Source: Tenacibaculum tangerinum
Lineage (GTDB): Bacteria > Bacteroidota > Bacteroidia > Flavobacteriales > Flavobacteriaceae
Assembly (NCBI RefSeq): GCF_029853675.1
Contig: NZ_CP122539.1
Location: forward strand, 496,001-560,000
DNA: 64,000 nt
Reading direction: 5' to 3'
The notes under the pieces are model-generated. The model saw nothing but the letters and a program-made list of their open reading frames with translations. It had not been told where the DNA came from and did not search any database. Shown one piece after another: positions 15,603 through 23,770 of this stretch (position 1 is its first letter; the number at the start of each line of letters is the position of its first letter). The position numbers and the translations under genes are program-made.

Positions 15603-15630
15603 ACAAAAAAACCTCGAAAAAATCGAGGGT
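15603..15630 (-). terminator. Intrinsic terminator of the MORN-TonB_C gene
   Basis: On the minus strand, a CCTCGA / TCGAGG stem with a 5-nt loop followed by seven T, 30 nt past the stop codon. Confidence 0.85.
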
Positions 15631-15659
15631 GTATAGTGGTATTGTAAAAAGTAAGACTG

Positions 15660-16475
15660 CTAATCTTGATCGATTACTCTTGTGGAAAAATTCAGCGCAA
15701 TATCGTATTTGTATGGTATTTTTCTATTCATTTCCACTGCGGGTTTCCATCCTTTTATAGATTCAAAAAAATCGGTTATTTCATTCCTCAATTTCTCAGG
15801 AATTGTATTGGCTATCCACACATCTCGAATGCTTCCATCGATATCAATAATAAAATTTACATAGATAATCGTATTGATAGCATAGCTTATATTGTCTATT
15901 AAATAGCTCATTCTTGAATTAAATTCCCCTTTGCCATTTTTAAAAACAGGCTTTATAAACTTTGTATAAGTATCGTCTTTGAGTTCTTCTCCTTTTTCGT
16001 TAAACAATACATACTTTTCTATATCACCATTTATATCGTAATAAAATTTTGCTGCTAGATTGCCATTGTAATGGTAATATTTCCATAGCCCTGATGGAAT
16101 CCCGTCTTTATGGAAACCTGTATAATTTCTATTTCCATTATCAAATAGTGTGAGTATTTTTCCTTCTAATTCTCCATTATCATTATAAAAAGACCGCTTT
16201 GATATTTTTCCATTTCGGTGAAACGCTAGGTATTTGCCTACAGGCTTATTTCTGCTATTATTTTTTGAAAACCATTTTCTAAAAATTTTACCATCTCTAT
16301 AGTAAAGTGTTAGTTCCCATAACTTTTCTCTTTTTACGCTGGTTTCAATATATTTAGCATCGTTTTTATTGGACGTTATCTTAAACTCTCTATCTAAATA
16401 ACTAGCAATAGAATCTTTTTGTGCGTATCCATGAATACTGATGAATACGATACATAATAGCATTATTTTTTTCAT
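15660..16475 (-). CDS. Secreted MORN-repeat protein with a TonB C-terminal-like domain
   Basis: 271 residues. A Sec signal peptide (MKKIMLLCIVFISIHGYAQ) is followed by four or five MORN/YwqK-type repeats (about residues 50-170: GKISKRSFYNDNGEL, GNRNYTGFHKDGIPSGLWKYY as landmarks). The C-terminal 100 residues resemble TonB_C: VNFIIDIDGSIRDVWI, then GWKPAVEMNRKIPYKYDIALNF. Without a membrane anchor or Pro-rich linker it is unlikely to energise transport. Such TonB_C-like domains in Bacteroidota often end periplasmic proteins of unknown role. It lies 18 nt after mnmA and may be co-transcribed with it. Confidence 0.75.
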   Translation of the reverse strand: MKKIMLLCIVFISIHGYAQKDSIASYLDREFKITSNKNDAKYIETSVKREKLWELTLYYRDGKIFRKWFSKNNSRNKPVGKYLAFHRNGKISKRSFYNDNGELEGKILTLFDNGNRNYTGFHKDGIPSGLWKYYHYNGNLAAKFYYDINGDIEKYVLFNEKGEELKDDTYTKFIKPVFKNGKGEFNSRMSYLIDNISYAINTIIYVNFIIDIDGSIRDVWIANTIPEKLRNEITDFFESIKGWKPAVEMNRKIPYKYDIALNFSTRVIDQD

Positions 16476-16493
16476 AGCTTTACTTTTTATTTT

Positions 16494-17681
16494 TTATGAA
16501 ATTACACCAGAACCTAATAGTTCTTCATTTTGATACCAAGCCACAAATTGTCCTTCTTGAATAGCCGATTGTGGATTTTCAAATTCTACATAAATTCCGT
16601 TGTTTACTTTATATAACGTAGCTTTTTCTAGGGGTTGACGGTAACGAATACGAGCTTGTACTTGCATCGTTTCTCCTTCTTCTAAAGCCAAGTCTTCACG
16701 TATCCAATGTAGTTCTTCGTTTGATACGAACAATACACTACGATACAATCCTTGGTGATTTTTTCCTTCGCCCGTGTAAATAATGTTGGTATCTACATCG
16801 GTTTCAATTACAAATAAGGGTTCTTTGGTACCCCCAACGGCTAAGCCTTTGCGTTGACCTTTGGTAAAATAATGCGCTCCTTGGTGTTTTCCTACTACTT
16901 TTCCATCTTCTTTGGTGTAAGAAAATTTTGTAGAGAAATATGTAAGTTCGTCTTCTTTATTTTCAAATTCAGGAATTGCGCGACGGTACTGCTCAAATTC
17001 GTTTGGAATTTGAACTATAGCGCCTTCTTTAGACTGCAATTTTTGTTGTAAAAAATCGGGAAGTCGTACTTTTCCTATAAAACACAGTCCTTGGCTATCT
17101 TTTTTGTCGGCGGTAATTAAATCTGCTTCTTTTGCAATTTCACGAACTTCTGGCTTTGTTAATTCTCCGATAGGAAACAATGCTTTAGACAATTGTTCTT
17201 GTGATAACTGACATAGGAAATAAGATTGGTCTTTATTGTTGTCTTTTCCTGCGAGTAATTTATATACTTGTTTTCCGTCAATTAGTTCTTCTGCTTTTCT
17301 ACAATAGTGCCCAGTAGCTACATAGTCGGCTCCTAAGCTCAATGCGATGTCCATAAACACATCAAACTTAATCTCACGATTACACAATACATCAGGATTG
17401 GGCGTGCGTCCTTTTTCGTATTCGCTAAACATATAGTCGACAATACGTTCTTTGTATTGTTCGCTTAAATCGACTGTTTGAAAAGGAATTCCCAATTTTT
17501 CTGCCACAATCATGGCGTCGTTGCTGTCTTCTAACCACGGACATTCGTTAGAAATGGTTACGGAGTCGTCGTGCCAGTTTTTCATAAACAGCCCGATAAC
17601 CTCGTACCCTTGCTCTTTTAGTAGATAGGCAGTAACACTGCTGTCTACTCCACCTGAAAGTCCTACTACTACTCTTTGCAT
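16494..17681 (-). CDS. mnmA: tRNA-specific 2-thiouridylase MnmA
   Basis: 395 residues. It thiolates U34 of tRNA Lys, Glu and Gln using ATP and a sulfur relay. The PP-loop [10 protein letters not shown] lies at about residues 7-16. The two catalytic cysteines are visible in [10 protein letters not shown] (about 99-108) and [10 protein letters not shown] (about 195-204). The C-terminal beta-barrel ends with [19 protein letters not shown], a typical MnmA tail. Length is slightly above the E. coli enzyme because of an insert after residue 205, as is common in Bacteroidota. Confidence 0.97.
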   Translation of the reverse strand: MQRVVVGLSGGVDSSVTAYLLKEQGYEVIGLFMKNWHDDSVTISNECPWLEDSNDAMIVAEKLGIPFQTVDLSEQYKERIVDYMFSEYEKGRTPNPDVLCNREIKFDVFMDIALSLGADYVATGHYCRKAEELIDGKQVYKLLAGKDNNKDQSYFLCQLSQEQLSKALFPIGELTKPEVREIAKEADLITADKKDSQGLCFIGKVRLPDFLQQKLQSKEGAIVQIPNEFEQYRRAIPEFENKEDELTYFSTKFSYTKEDGKVVGKHQGAHYFTKGQRKGLAVGGTKEPLFVIETDVDTNIIYTGEGKNHQGLYRSVLFVSNEELHWIREDLALEEGETMQVQARIRYRQPLEKATLYKVNNGIYVEFENPQSAIQEGQFVAWYQNEELLGSGVIS

Positions 17682-17809
17682 TTTCTACTTTTGAAGCTGC
17701 AAATTTACGAAATAATAAACGTTTTAATCAACGTTTTAAAATCCTGTAACTCACATCAAATTCAACAGCCTTTTAAACAAGATATTACGCGACTAGAACT
17801 TACAATTTT

Positions 17810-18517
17810 TTAGTCTTTAGGAACTGCATGTACAGTTCTTTTTCTTTTGCCAGTAACGACTTCTCCGTCCATATAAAATTCCCATTTCCCGTCTCTTTTA
17901 CCGTTTTTATACATTCCTTTTTCCTTCAAATCTCCTTTTAAATCGTAGTATTTTCCTTCTCCTTGTAATTGTCCGTTAACATAATGTACTTCTTCTATCA
18001 TGATACCTGTTTCAGTAAAAATCTTAGAAAGTCCGTTCTTTTTACCGTCTTTATACGTACTCTCTTCGGTTAGTTTTCCATTTCTATAATAATTTTTAAG
18101 AACTCCGTGTAGCTTACCATCTACATATTCTTCTTCTGAAAAAAGCGTTCCATCAGAAAAATAGTAGGTCCACTTCCCAACGCGCTTTTTTCCTATCATC
18201 CATCCCTTTGTTTTTACTTTTCCTTTAGGCGTAAAAAAACGTACAAAAGCGCTGTCTGATTTTGCAGAAAATTCTTTGGTCATAGAAGGAATTCCGAAAG
18301 AATTGGATTCATAAAAATTAAAGGTTCCTATCTCTTTTCCGTTTTTAAATTCGCCTGAGTATCTTATTTTATTCTTAGCAGCATCGTAATACTTTTTCCA
18401 AACTCCATGTCTGTTTCCATTGGTATCGAACTGATTTATTTTTTGTGCTTGAGTAGCTGTTATAAAAAATATAGATATTAAAAGTGCGATTGAAAATATG
18501 CTTTTTATATGTATCAT
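17810..18517 (-). CDS. Secreted MORN-repeat (YwqK-like) protein
   Basis: A 235-residue protein with a signal peptide (MIHIKSIFSIALLISIFFITATQAQ) and at least seven MORN-type repeats of the G(K/E)xxGxxxxYxxxG class (for example NRHGVWKKYYD, GKRVGKWTYYFSDG, GKLHGVLKNYYRNG). In this phylum such repeats form small beta-hairpin rods in periplasmic or outer-membrane proteins of unknown function; they are sometimes mislabelled as a toxin-antitoxin component. ATG at 18517 is chosen because the signal peptide begins there; the longer frame adds 13 residues lacking such character and overlaps the divergent gene. Confidence 0.8.
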   Translation of the reverse strand: MIHIKSIFSIALLISIFFITATQAQKINQFDTNGNRHGVWKKYYDAAKNKIRYSGEFKNGKEIGTFNFYESNSFGIPSMTKEFSAKSDSAFVRFFTPKGKVKTKGWMIGKKRVGKWTYYFSDGTLFSEEEYVDGKLHGVLKNYYRNGKLTEESTYKDGKKNGLSKIFTETGIMIEEVHYVNGQLQGEGKYYDLKGDLKEKGMYKNGKRDGKWEFYMDGEVVTGKRKRTVHAVPKD

Positions 18518-18562
18518 GCTATAATTTCTTTTATATTTCAAATTTACATAAACCATACCAAT

Positions 18563-19141
18563 ATGAGTCTTGATTTTTTAATTTCTGTGTTAGAGAATGT
18601 TGATAATCCTGCTAGGGTAAACAGAAATAATACTGCAAATATTGTGTTGGCGCAACCTGAATTGATACAATATTTGGTCGAAATTACTTTTGATGTTGAT
18701 ACTAAACGCTCTATTAAAGCTGCTTGGGTGTTGGAGTGGATTTGCACTCATCATGGAATTGAACATGTTGCTCCTTATCTGACAGTTTTTACTAACAATA
18801 TTTCAAATGTACATTTTGATAGCGCCGTAAGACCTTGTGCTAAAATTTGTGAGCATATAGCTGTTGCCTATACGTCAAAATCGACAAACAGCATAAAAAA
18901 GGGGCTTACAGAAGCTGCTATTGAGTTACTTATTGAAACTGGATTTGATTGGCTACTAACCGACCAAAAAATAGCAGTAAAGGCCTATACCATGCATACT
19001 TTATATTTATTCGGTTTACAAAAAGACTGGGTACACCCTGAATTGGAACATCTTATTCGTACTAAGGTGATTCATGAAAGTAAGGGGTGTAAAGCAAGAG
19101 GGAAGAAAATTTTAGGATTGATTGAGAAAAGCAAAAAATAA
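18563..19141 (+). CDS. Alpha-solenoid (HEAT-like) hypothetical protein
   Basis: A 192-residue soluble all-helical protein with HEAT-like spacing: AAWVLEWICTHH, AVRPCAKICEHIAVAY and KIAVKAYTMHTLYLFGL. Similar flavobacterial proteins are often labelled adenylosuccinate lyase, but none of the lyase signatures (such as the SSxMPxKxN loop) is present and the length is less than half, so that name should not be used. The start at 18563 is the Met that fits the conserved domain; 18 extra upstream codons overlap the divergent MORN gene. A strong terminator follows. Confidence 0.7.
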   Translation: MSLDFLISVLENVDNPARVNRNNTANIVLAQPELIQYLVEITFDVDTKRSIKAAWVLEWICTHHGIEHVAPYLTVFTNNISNVHFDSAVRPCAKICEHIAVAYTSKSTNSIKKGLTEAAIELLIETGFDWLLTDQKIAVKAYTMHTLYLFGLQKDWVHPELEHLIRTKVIHESKGCKARGKKILGLIEKSKK

Positions 19142-19170
19142 AATTTATTTACAAGATGGTAACTATAAAA

Positions 19171-19199
19171 CCTCAGAAGATTTTTCTTCTGAGGTTTTG
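19171..19199 (+). terminator. Intrinsic terminator of the HEAT-like gene
   Basis: Perfect 10-bp stem CCTCAGAAGA / TCTTCTGAGG with a TTTT loop and a T tail, 29 nt past the stop. Confidence 0.9.
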
Positions 19200-19233
19200 T
19201 ATTACTTTACAAACATTTTAGGTAGTTAATGGA

Positions 19234-20016
19234 TTACCAAGCCCATCCTGATGTTGAAGAAACTTGATCGTTCCAAGATTTTCTCCACCACCACCATCCA
19301 GACATGGTATACCATTTTAAATTTCCTACATTCAACCCTATATAGCCTGTCGGACAATAAAATCCTATTACTTTACCTCCGTAGCAAGAGTGTTGGTATA
19401 AATAAACTACTTGTCTTCTATAAGTTGGTTTTCTAATTTTTAAAGAAGATAGCTGGTCATTATAAGTACTTCCTACCCAATGGTGTCTGTAATAATAACG
19501 ATTCGTTCTTCTCATCCCTGTCATTTCTGTATTATAGTATGCATGCTTATAGAAGTAGAAGTTTCCTGACCCATTTATATCATGGCTATTACATCTTGAG
19601 GATGTGCCTTCTGCTGAAGCTTTATCTCCTGGAAAACCTTCAGCTACTTTTGCAGTATACGCTTCTAAATCACCTCCGTTATCAAAAACTTTAATTTTGA
19701 TATTAGGATTCCCTTCTTCTGGGTTCTCAAAAAATAGTGATTTAGGTGCTATTTCTTCGTTTCCAAAAACTTCTTGGGCAAAATCTACATCTCCTTCTAC
19801 ACCCAATACTTCATCACTTTCTTCATTATATAAATAAGATACTCTAAACTCTTTTCCATAATAATCATACGTATGATTTATAGTTAAGACACCTTCTTTT
19901 GCTAATTGTACTTCTTCTTTATTTGATGATTCATTTTCAATGATATCTTCGCTTTGGCAGCTGAAAAATATGGCAAAACACATTACAGCCATCCATAAAA
20001 AATTTTGTTTTTTCAT
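19234..20016 (-). CDS. Lipoprotein with a beta-gamma-crystallin-like domain
   Basis: 260 residues. A type II signal peptide ends at IFFSC-QSEDI. Residues ~40-125 are an acidic region of unknown type. The C-terminal part (~140-260) looks like a beta-gamma-crystallin domain: aromatic-rich strands with two calcium-type motifs, NDQLSS (about 185-190) and NDQVSS (about 250-255), and the Greek-key segment LYQHSCYGGKVIGFY. The GWWWW run before the last motif is striking. Such domains bind Ca2+ and stabilise extracellular proteins. No operon partner is evident. Confidence 0.7.
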   Translation of the reverse strand: MKKQNFLWMAVMCFAIFFSCQSEDIIENESSNKEEVQLAKEGVLTINHTYDYYGKEFRVSYLYNEESDEVLGVEGDVDFAQEVFGNEEIAPKSLFFENPEEGNPNIKIKVFDNGGDLEAYTAKVAEGFPGDKASAEGTSSRCNSHDINGSGNFYFYKHAYYNTEMTGMRRTNRYYYRHHWVGSTYNDQLSSLKIRKPTYRRQVVYLYQHSCYGGKVIGFYCPTGYIGLNVGNLKWYTMSGWWWWRKSWNDQVSSTSGWAW

Positions 20017-20081
20017 GTTTTTTGTTTTTTTGTAATTATCAGCTAGTAATACACTGATAACTGATTAAATGGTTAGTTTTT

Positions 20082-20473
20082 TTAATTTTTTACAGGTATT
20101 AAAACCTCTACGTTTTCAAAACGTAAGTAATCTACATTATATGTACCTGCTTGTAAAGTAATAGTTTTTTTGTCTAGCTCATTGGTTATAATTTCATAAG
20201 TAAATGTCTTGTGAAATAATGAACCTGAACTTGAATATCTATATACAAATATATTTCTATCGCTATTTTAAAGCACACTAACGTGCTTGTAGTACAAATT
20301 CATCAGCTAAAACGCCAATGCATCACATACAACCATGGCACATAATAAGGTTTAGATTGTTTTACCTCTAAAGTTTTACTGTTTGATAATTCGTTTTCAG
20401 AATCTTCGTCTGGGTATGCTTGTAGCATCATAAATGCGATACCTACAAACAAAACGTTTTGTAGTTTTTTCAT
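20082..20473 (-). pseudogene. Broken gene for a small exported protein
   Basis: The 5' part (MKKLQNVLFVGIAFMMLQA, a signal peptide, then an acidic DEDSENE segment) stops at 20303. Past one or more frameshifts and a stop, a second open piece (about 20082-20266) reads through VYRYSSSGSLFHKTF and ends YNVDYLRFENVEVLIPVKN, which looks like the beta-rich C-terminus of the same protein. No family is recognised. The alternative is a short intact ORF plus an unrelated fragment. Confidence 0.45.
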
Positions 20474-20967
20474 AAAATAATAGTTTTCGGGGTTACTATG
20501 TAACAAATGTAGATAAGCAAAATAGGTTAACCACAAGTTGAAAACCTATTTACCCTACAGGAAAAACACCTTATTTTAATAAATAATAAGTAATCAAAAT
20601 TTATAAAGAAGTAAACTTATTTTTTTCTTGTTTTTTATATTCAAACCAATCGTAACACTAAAAGGTATAATATATGAAAAGAAATATTTTGAACTCAAAA
20701 AAGCTTTTACTAGCCTCTATAATTCATTGCGGTTCAGTATGGTTAGGAAAGTATTTTAAAATAAATAGAATTCAAAGACTAAATAGTTAAAGCTAAAAAC
20801 AAAAATTTATACAGAAACCACTCATTCTTTGTATTTCCATAAGGGTTTTTAAAAAAAGAAAACCCCGTTTTTGAACCATATCGGTCATTTTCGGGGTTTG
20901 CGATTCTTTAAATTAAAAAGAATTGTTTAGCTTAAATAATTTTTGCTAATTCTATGTATCTGGTGTG
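20474..20967. other. Intergenic stretch with one tiny frame
   Basis: AT-rich. It contains an ATG frame of 38 codons (20674-20790, MKRNILNSKKLLLASIIHC at its start) with no recognisable feature, and the minus-strand terminator of the endonuclease gene. Nothing else is seen. Confidence 0.4.
20851..20899 (-). terminator. Intrinsic terminator of the endonuclease I gene
   Basis: On the minus strand, AAACCCCG / CGGGGTTT arms (20892-20899 with 20860-20867) enclose 24 nt and are followed by a T-rich tail. Confidence 0.7.
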
Positions 20968-23598
20968 TTACTTTTTTACAAATTTCTGTACCATTTTCTC
21001 TTCACCATTACTTATTTCTAATAAATAGAAGCCAGGTTGCAAGTTACCAATCTCAATATAATCTTCTGTTAACTCACCTTTAGCAATAACTTGCCCTATT
21101 ACAGAGCTTATTGTATACGCTACCTTACTCTTTTCTTCATTTTGTAGCTGAATATGTAACACATTACCTGTTGCCGGGTTAGGATACATTTTAAAATCTT
21201 CTTCAAATAGCTGAATGGTAGCATCCATATATTGTAGACGATTTATGGTGTTAAGCTCACTTCCTTTAGCGCTAGTGCCTGTTTTACCAGTTATTGTTAC
21301 TTGGTCTATATAAACTTGGTCAGCGTTGGCAGAAGCATCACATTGAAAACGGAATTTACTATTGGCAGCAAAATTGTAATTTGCTTTTTGCAGTACTACT
21401 GTTGCTGTATAGAAATAATTGTTTTGAAAATAAGAACCACTCGCATAAGTAGCTACAGTTTGCCATGTGCTACCATTGTAATAGCGTACCCAGAAATCTT
21501 CTCCATTTTCCATACTATTTGCATAAAAATAGAAAGTTACTTCAACACTATCGTAGGCAGTTAAATCATAAGATGGAGAAGTCATTGAAGAGGCAGTACC
21601 AGAATTATCTCTTAAACGTACCGAATAATTACCTTCATAAGAATATGAGCCAGAATATAAAGCACAATCTCCACCACCATCAATCCAATTGTCTAAACTA
21701 CCTTCAAAATACGACTCTGATAAAATCGTGTTAGTCGCAGTAACAGATTTCGTAGTAACTCCAATTATGTTGCTTGCGTTAGAAGTATTACCGGCTTCGT
21801 CTGTTGCTTTTACTGAAAAAGTGTAATTTGTGGCAGCAGTTAAACCAGTTACTGAATAGCTTGTGCTAGTTACGGTTGCTATTTTGGTATTTGCTTGGTA
21901 TACCTCATAAGCAGTTACTGCTATGTTGTCGGTAGCTGCGTTCCATGATAAATCAGCAGAAGTTTGTGTAACGTTAGCAACTGTTAAGTTACTCGGAGAA
22001 GTCGGAGCTTCGGTGTCTGGAGTTGCAGACGAACCGTCGACACTATGGCTTCCTAAACCACTAAACGTGTCTGTAGAAAGAACATCCCATTCAGCAGTTG
22101 TGTAAGAACTGTTAGGAGAAGCAACCGAAGACTTTCTTTGTAAAGTAACATCTTGAGCAAATGTAGCTGAACTATTAGGGTTACCAATTAAATCAATTAA
22201 CGTAGTTCCTTTAAATAATCCCACTGCATCATTACCATTAAAAGAAAGTACACCAGTATCTGTTCTGTCGGCTTTATTTAATATAGTACTAGAGGCGCTA
22301 CTATTGGCAATTACATATACATTACCAGTGGCTAGCTGACCACTTAAAGTTAATGTATTCGTCCATCCACCACCATTGGCAGCTTTTTTTAATGAATATC
22401 CAGACAAGTTTACAGTAGTTCCTGTAAAATTAGCAATTTCAATAGCTTTATTATTTGAAGAACCTTCTACATATTCAGAAATAAATACATCGGTAGCTGT
22501 ACCAGTACCTCCATCTGAACCTGTATTTGTTGTTACTGAAACAGTATTGCTGGCGTTCGATTCATTTCCTGCTGCATCTTTTGCTTTTACTGAAAACGTA
22601 TAATTTGTGGCAGCGGTTAAACCAGTAACGGTATATGAAATAGTAGAAATTGTAGCGATTTTAGCAGCACCATTATATACATCGTAACTTGTAACGCCCA
22701 CATTATCGGTAGCTGCATTCCAAGTTAAACTAACAGAAGTTTCTGTTACATTTGAAGCAGTTAAGCTTGTAGGACTAGTAGGAGCTTGCGTATCTGAACT
22801 ACCACCGCCACCATTTCCAAATAAATCTTCTGCTTGAGCTCCTCCCCAAATTTGGGTTGCGAATGCAGGATTGTCGATAAACGGATTACGGTTTCCTTGA
22901 AGATTCTCTAAAATAGGGTTGCGTTGTTTTTCAAAATCAGATACGGGATCTTCCACATTCCATTGAATAAATAACGCAAGCATGTTAGAATCTGAAGACA
23001 TAGTAGCACCAGTACCTACATTTGATGGTAAGCATTGGTTACCATAACGCAAGTACATGTACATCATCATACGTGCGACATCACCTTTCCATTCATCGCC
23101 TGGATACCATCCACCTGCTACATCACCAGCATTACCAGAGCCGTTGGCAAACTTTTTACTACTTCTTTGAGAGTTAAAAGAGATGTCTGCGGGTCTAATA
23201 TGATGCGCATCGGCTCCAGGACCAGAAGTTCCTAAATTAGGATTTCCTAAAGATTTTGGATATACGTGTTCTCTGTTCCATTGGGTACCTGCTGTACCTC
23301 CATTTGCATTTTTATCTCTAGTTCTGTCGGTAACATAATTTCCGTCAGTATCACTATAACCATAAATTAATAGCACTTTACTAGGGTCGGTTGGGTCTAA
23401 ATCGGTTTGTTTTAAAGCATCCCAAACACCAGGAGTGTACGATAGGTTGGTTGTATGTGTGCTAATGATTTTGGTAGCTAATTCATTTTTCAATGAGGTA
23501 CCTGACAAATTTAAGTTTACATCATTGTAATACGAAGGGACTTGTGAAAAAACTGATAGAGAAGCTATCAATAAAATCAAGAGTAGTTTTTGTTTCAT
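20968..23598 (-). CDS. Secreted endonuclease I family nuclease, multidomain, T9SS cargo
   Basis: An 876-residue extracellular protein. After a signal peptide (MKQKLLLILLIASLSVFSQ) comes an endonuclease I (EndA/NucM) domain at ~20-265 with NREHVYPKS and GPGADAHHIRPA metal-site motifs. Then a FN3 domain (~275-365), a lamin-tail domain (~370-510, starting FISEYVEGSSNNKAIEI), a second FN3 (~525-620), a carbohydrate-binding-like beta domain (~630-775), and a type A T9SS sorting domain (~800-876, FKMYPNPATGNVLHIQL). It probably degrades extracellular DNA for nutrient or biofilm purposes. The Met at 23598 is the true start; 14 upstream codons lack signal-peptide character. Confidence 0.9.
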   Translation of the reverse strand: MKQKLLLILLIASLSVFSQVPSYYNDVNLNLSGTSLKNELATKIISTHTTNLSYTPGVWDALKQTDLDPTDPSKVLLIYGYSDTDGNYVTDRTRDKNANGGTAGTQWNREHVYPKSLGNPNLGTSGPGADAHHIRPADISFNSQRSSKKFANGSGNAGDVAGGWYPGDEWKGDVARMMMYMYLRYGNQCLPSNVGTGATMSSDSNMLALFIQWNVEDPVSDFEKQRNPILENLQGNRNPFIDNPAFATQIWGGAQAEDLFGNGGGGSSDTQAPTSPTSLTASNVTETSVSLTWNAATDNVGVTSYDVYNGAAKIATISTISYTVTGLTAATNYTFSVKAKDAAGNESNASNTVSVTTNTGSDGGTGTATDVFISEYVEGSSNNKAIEIANFTGTTVNLSGYSLKKAANGGGWTNTLTLSGQLATGNVYVIANSSASSTILNKADRTDTGVLSFNGNDAVGLFKGTTLIDLIGNPNSSATFAQDVTLQRKSSVASPNSSYTTAEWDVLSTDTFSGLGSHSVDGSSATPDTEAPTSPSNLTVANVTQTSADLSWNAATDNIAVTAYEVYQANTKIATVTSTSYSVTGLTAATNYTFSVKATDEAGNTSNASNIIGVTTKSVTATNTILSESYFEGSLDNWIDGGGDCALYSGSYSYEGNYSVRLRDNSGTASSMTSPSYDLTAYDSVEVTFYFYANSMENGEDFWVRYYNGSTWQTVATYASGSYFQNNYFYTATVVLQKANYNFAANSKFRFQCDASANADQVYIDQVTITGKTGTSAKGSELNTINRLQYMDATIQLFEEDFKMYPNPATGNVLHIQLQNEEKSKVAYTISSVIGQVIAKGELTEDYIEIGNLQPGFYLLEISNGEEKMVQKFVKK

Positions 23599-23739
23599 GA
23601 AATATTTTTGAAATGTTAAGATTTTGTTAACTCGACACAAATCAATAAAAAATATAATTTTCCAATGTTACCAAAATGTTAATAATCAGCAAGCTGTCTT
23701 TTGTAGTTAACAAGTTTCTAGTATTTCCTTTATTTTATG

Positions 23740-23747
23740 TAAATTTG
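23740..23747 (+). promoter_or_regulatory. pheT: -7 promoter element (TAAATTTG) of pheT
   Basis: TAnnTTTG match 23 nt before the pheT ATG. Confidence 0.6.
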
Positions 23748-23770
23748 CAGGCTAAAATTAGAGATTGATT

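Noticed and set aside
17810..18517. Toxin-antitoxin component (YwqK label)
   Set aside because: It has a signal peptide and MORN repeats and no partner gene; the label is not informative.
18563..19141. Naming the product adenylosuccinate lyase
   Set aside because: Less than half the length and none of the lyase motifs; it is an alpha-solenoid protein.
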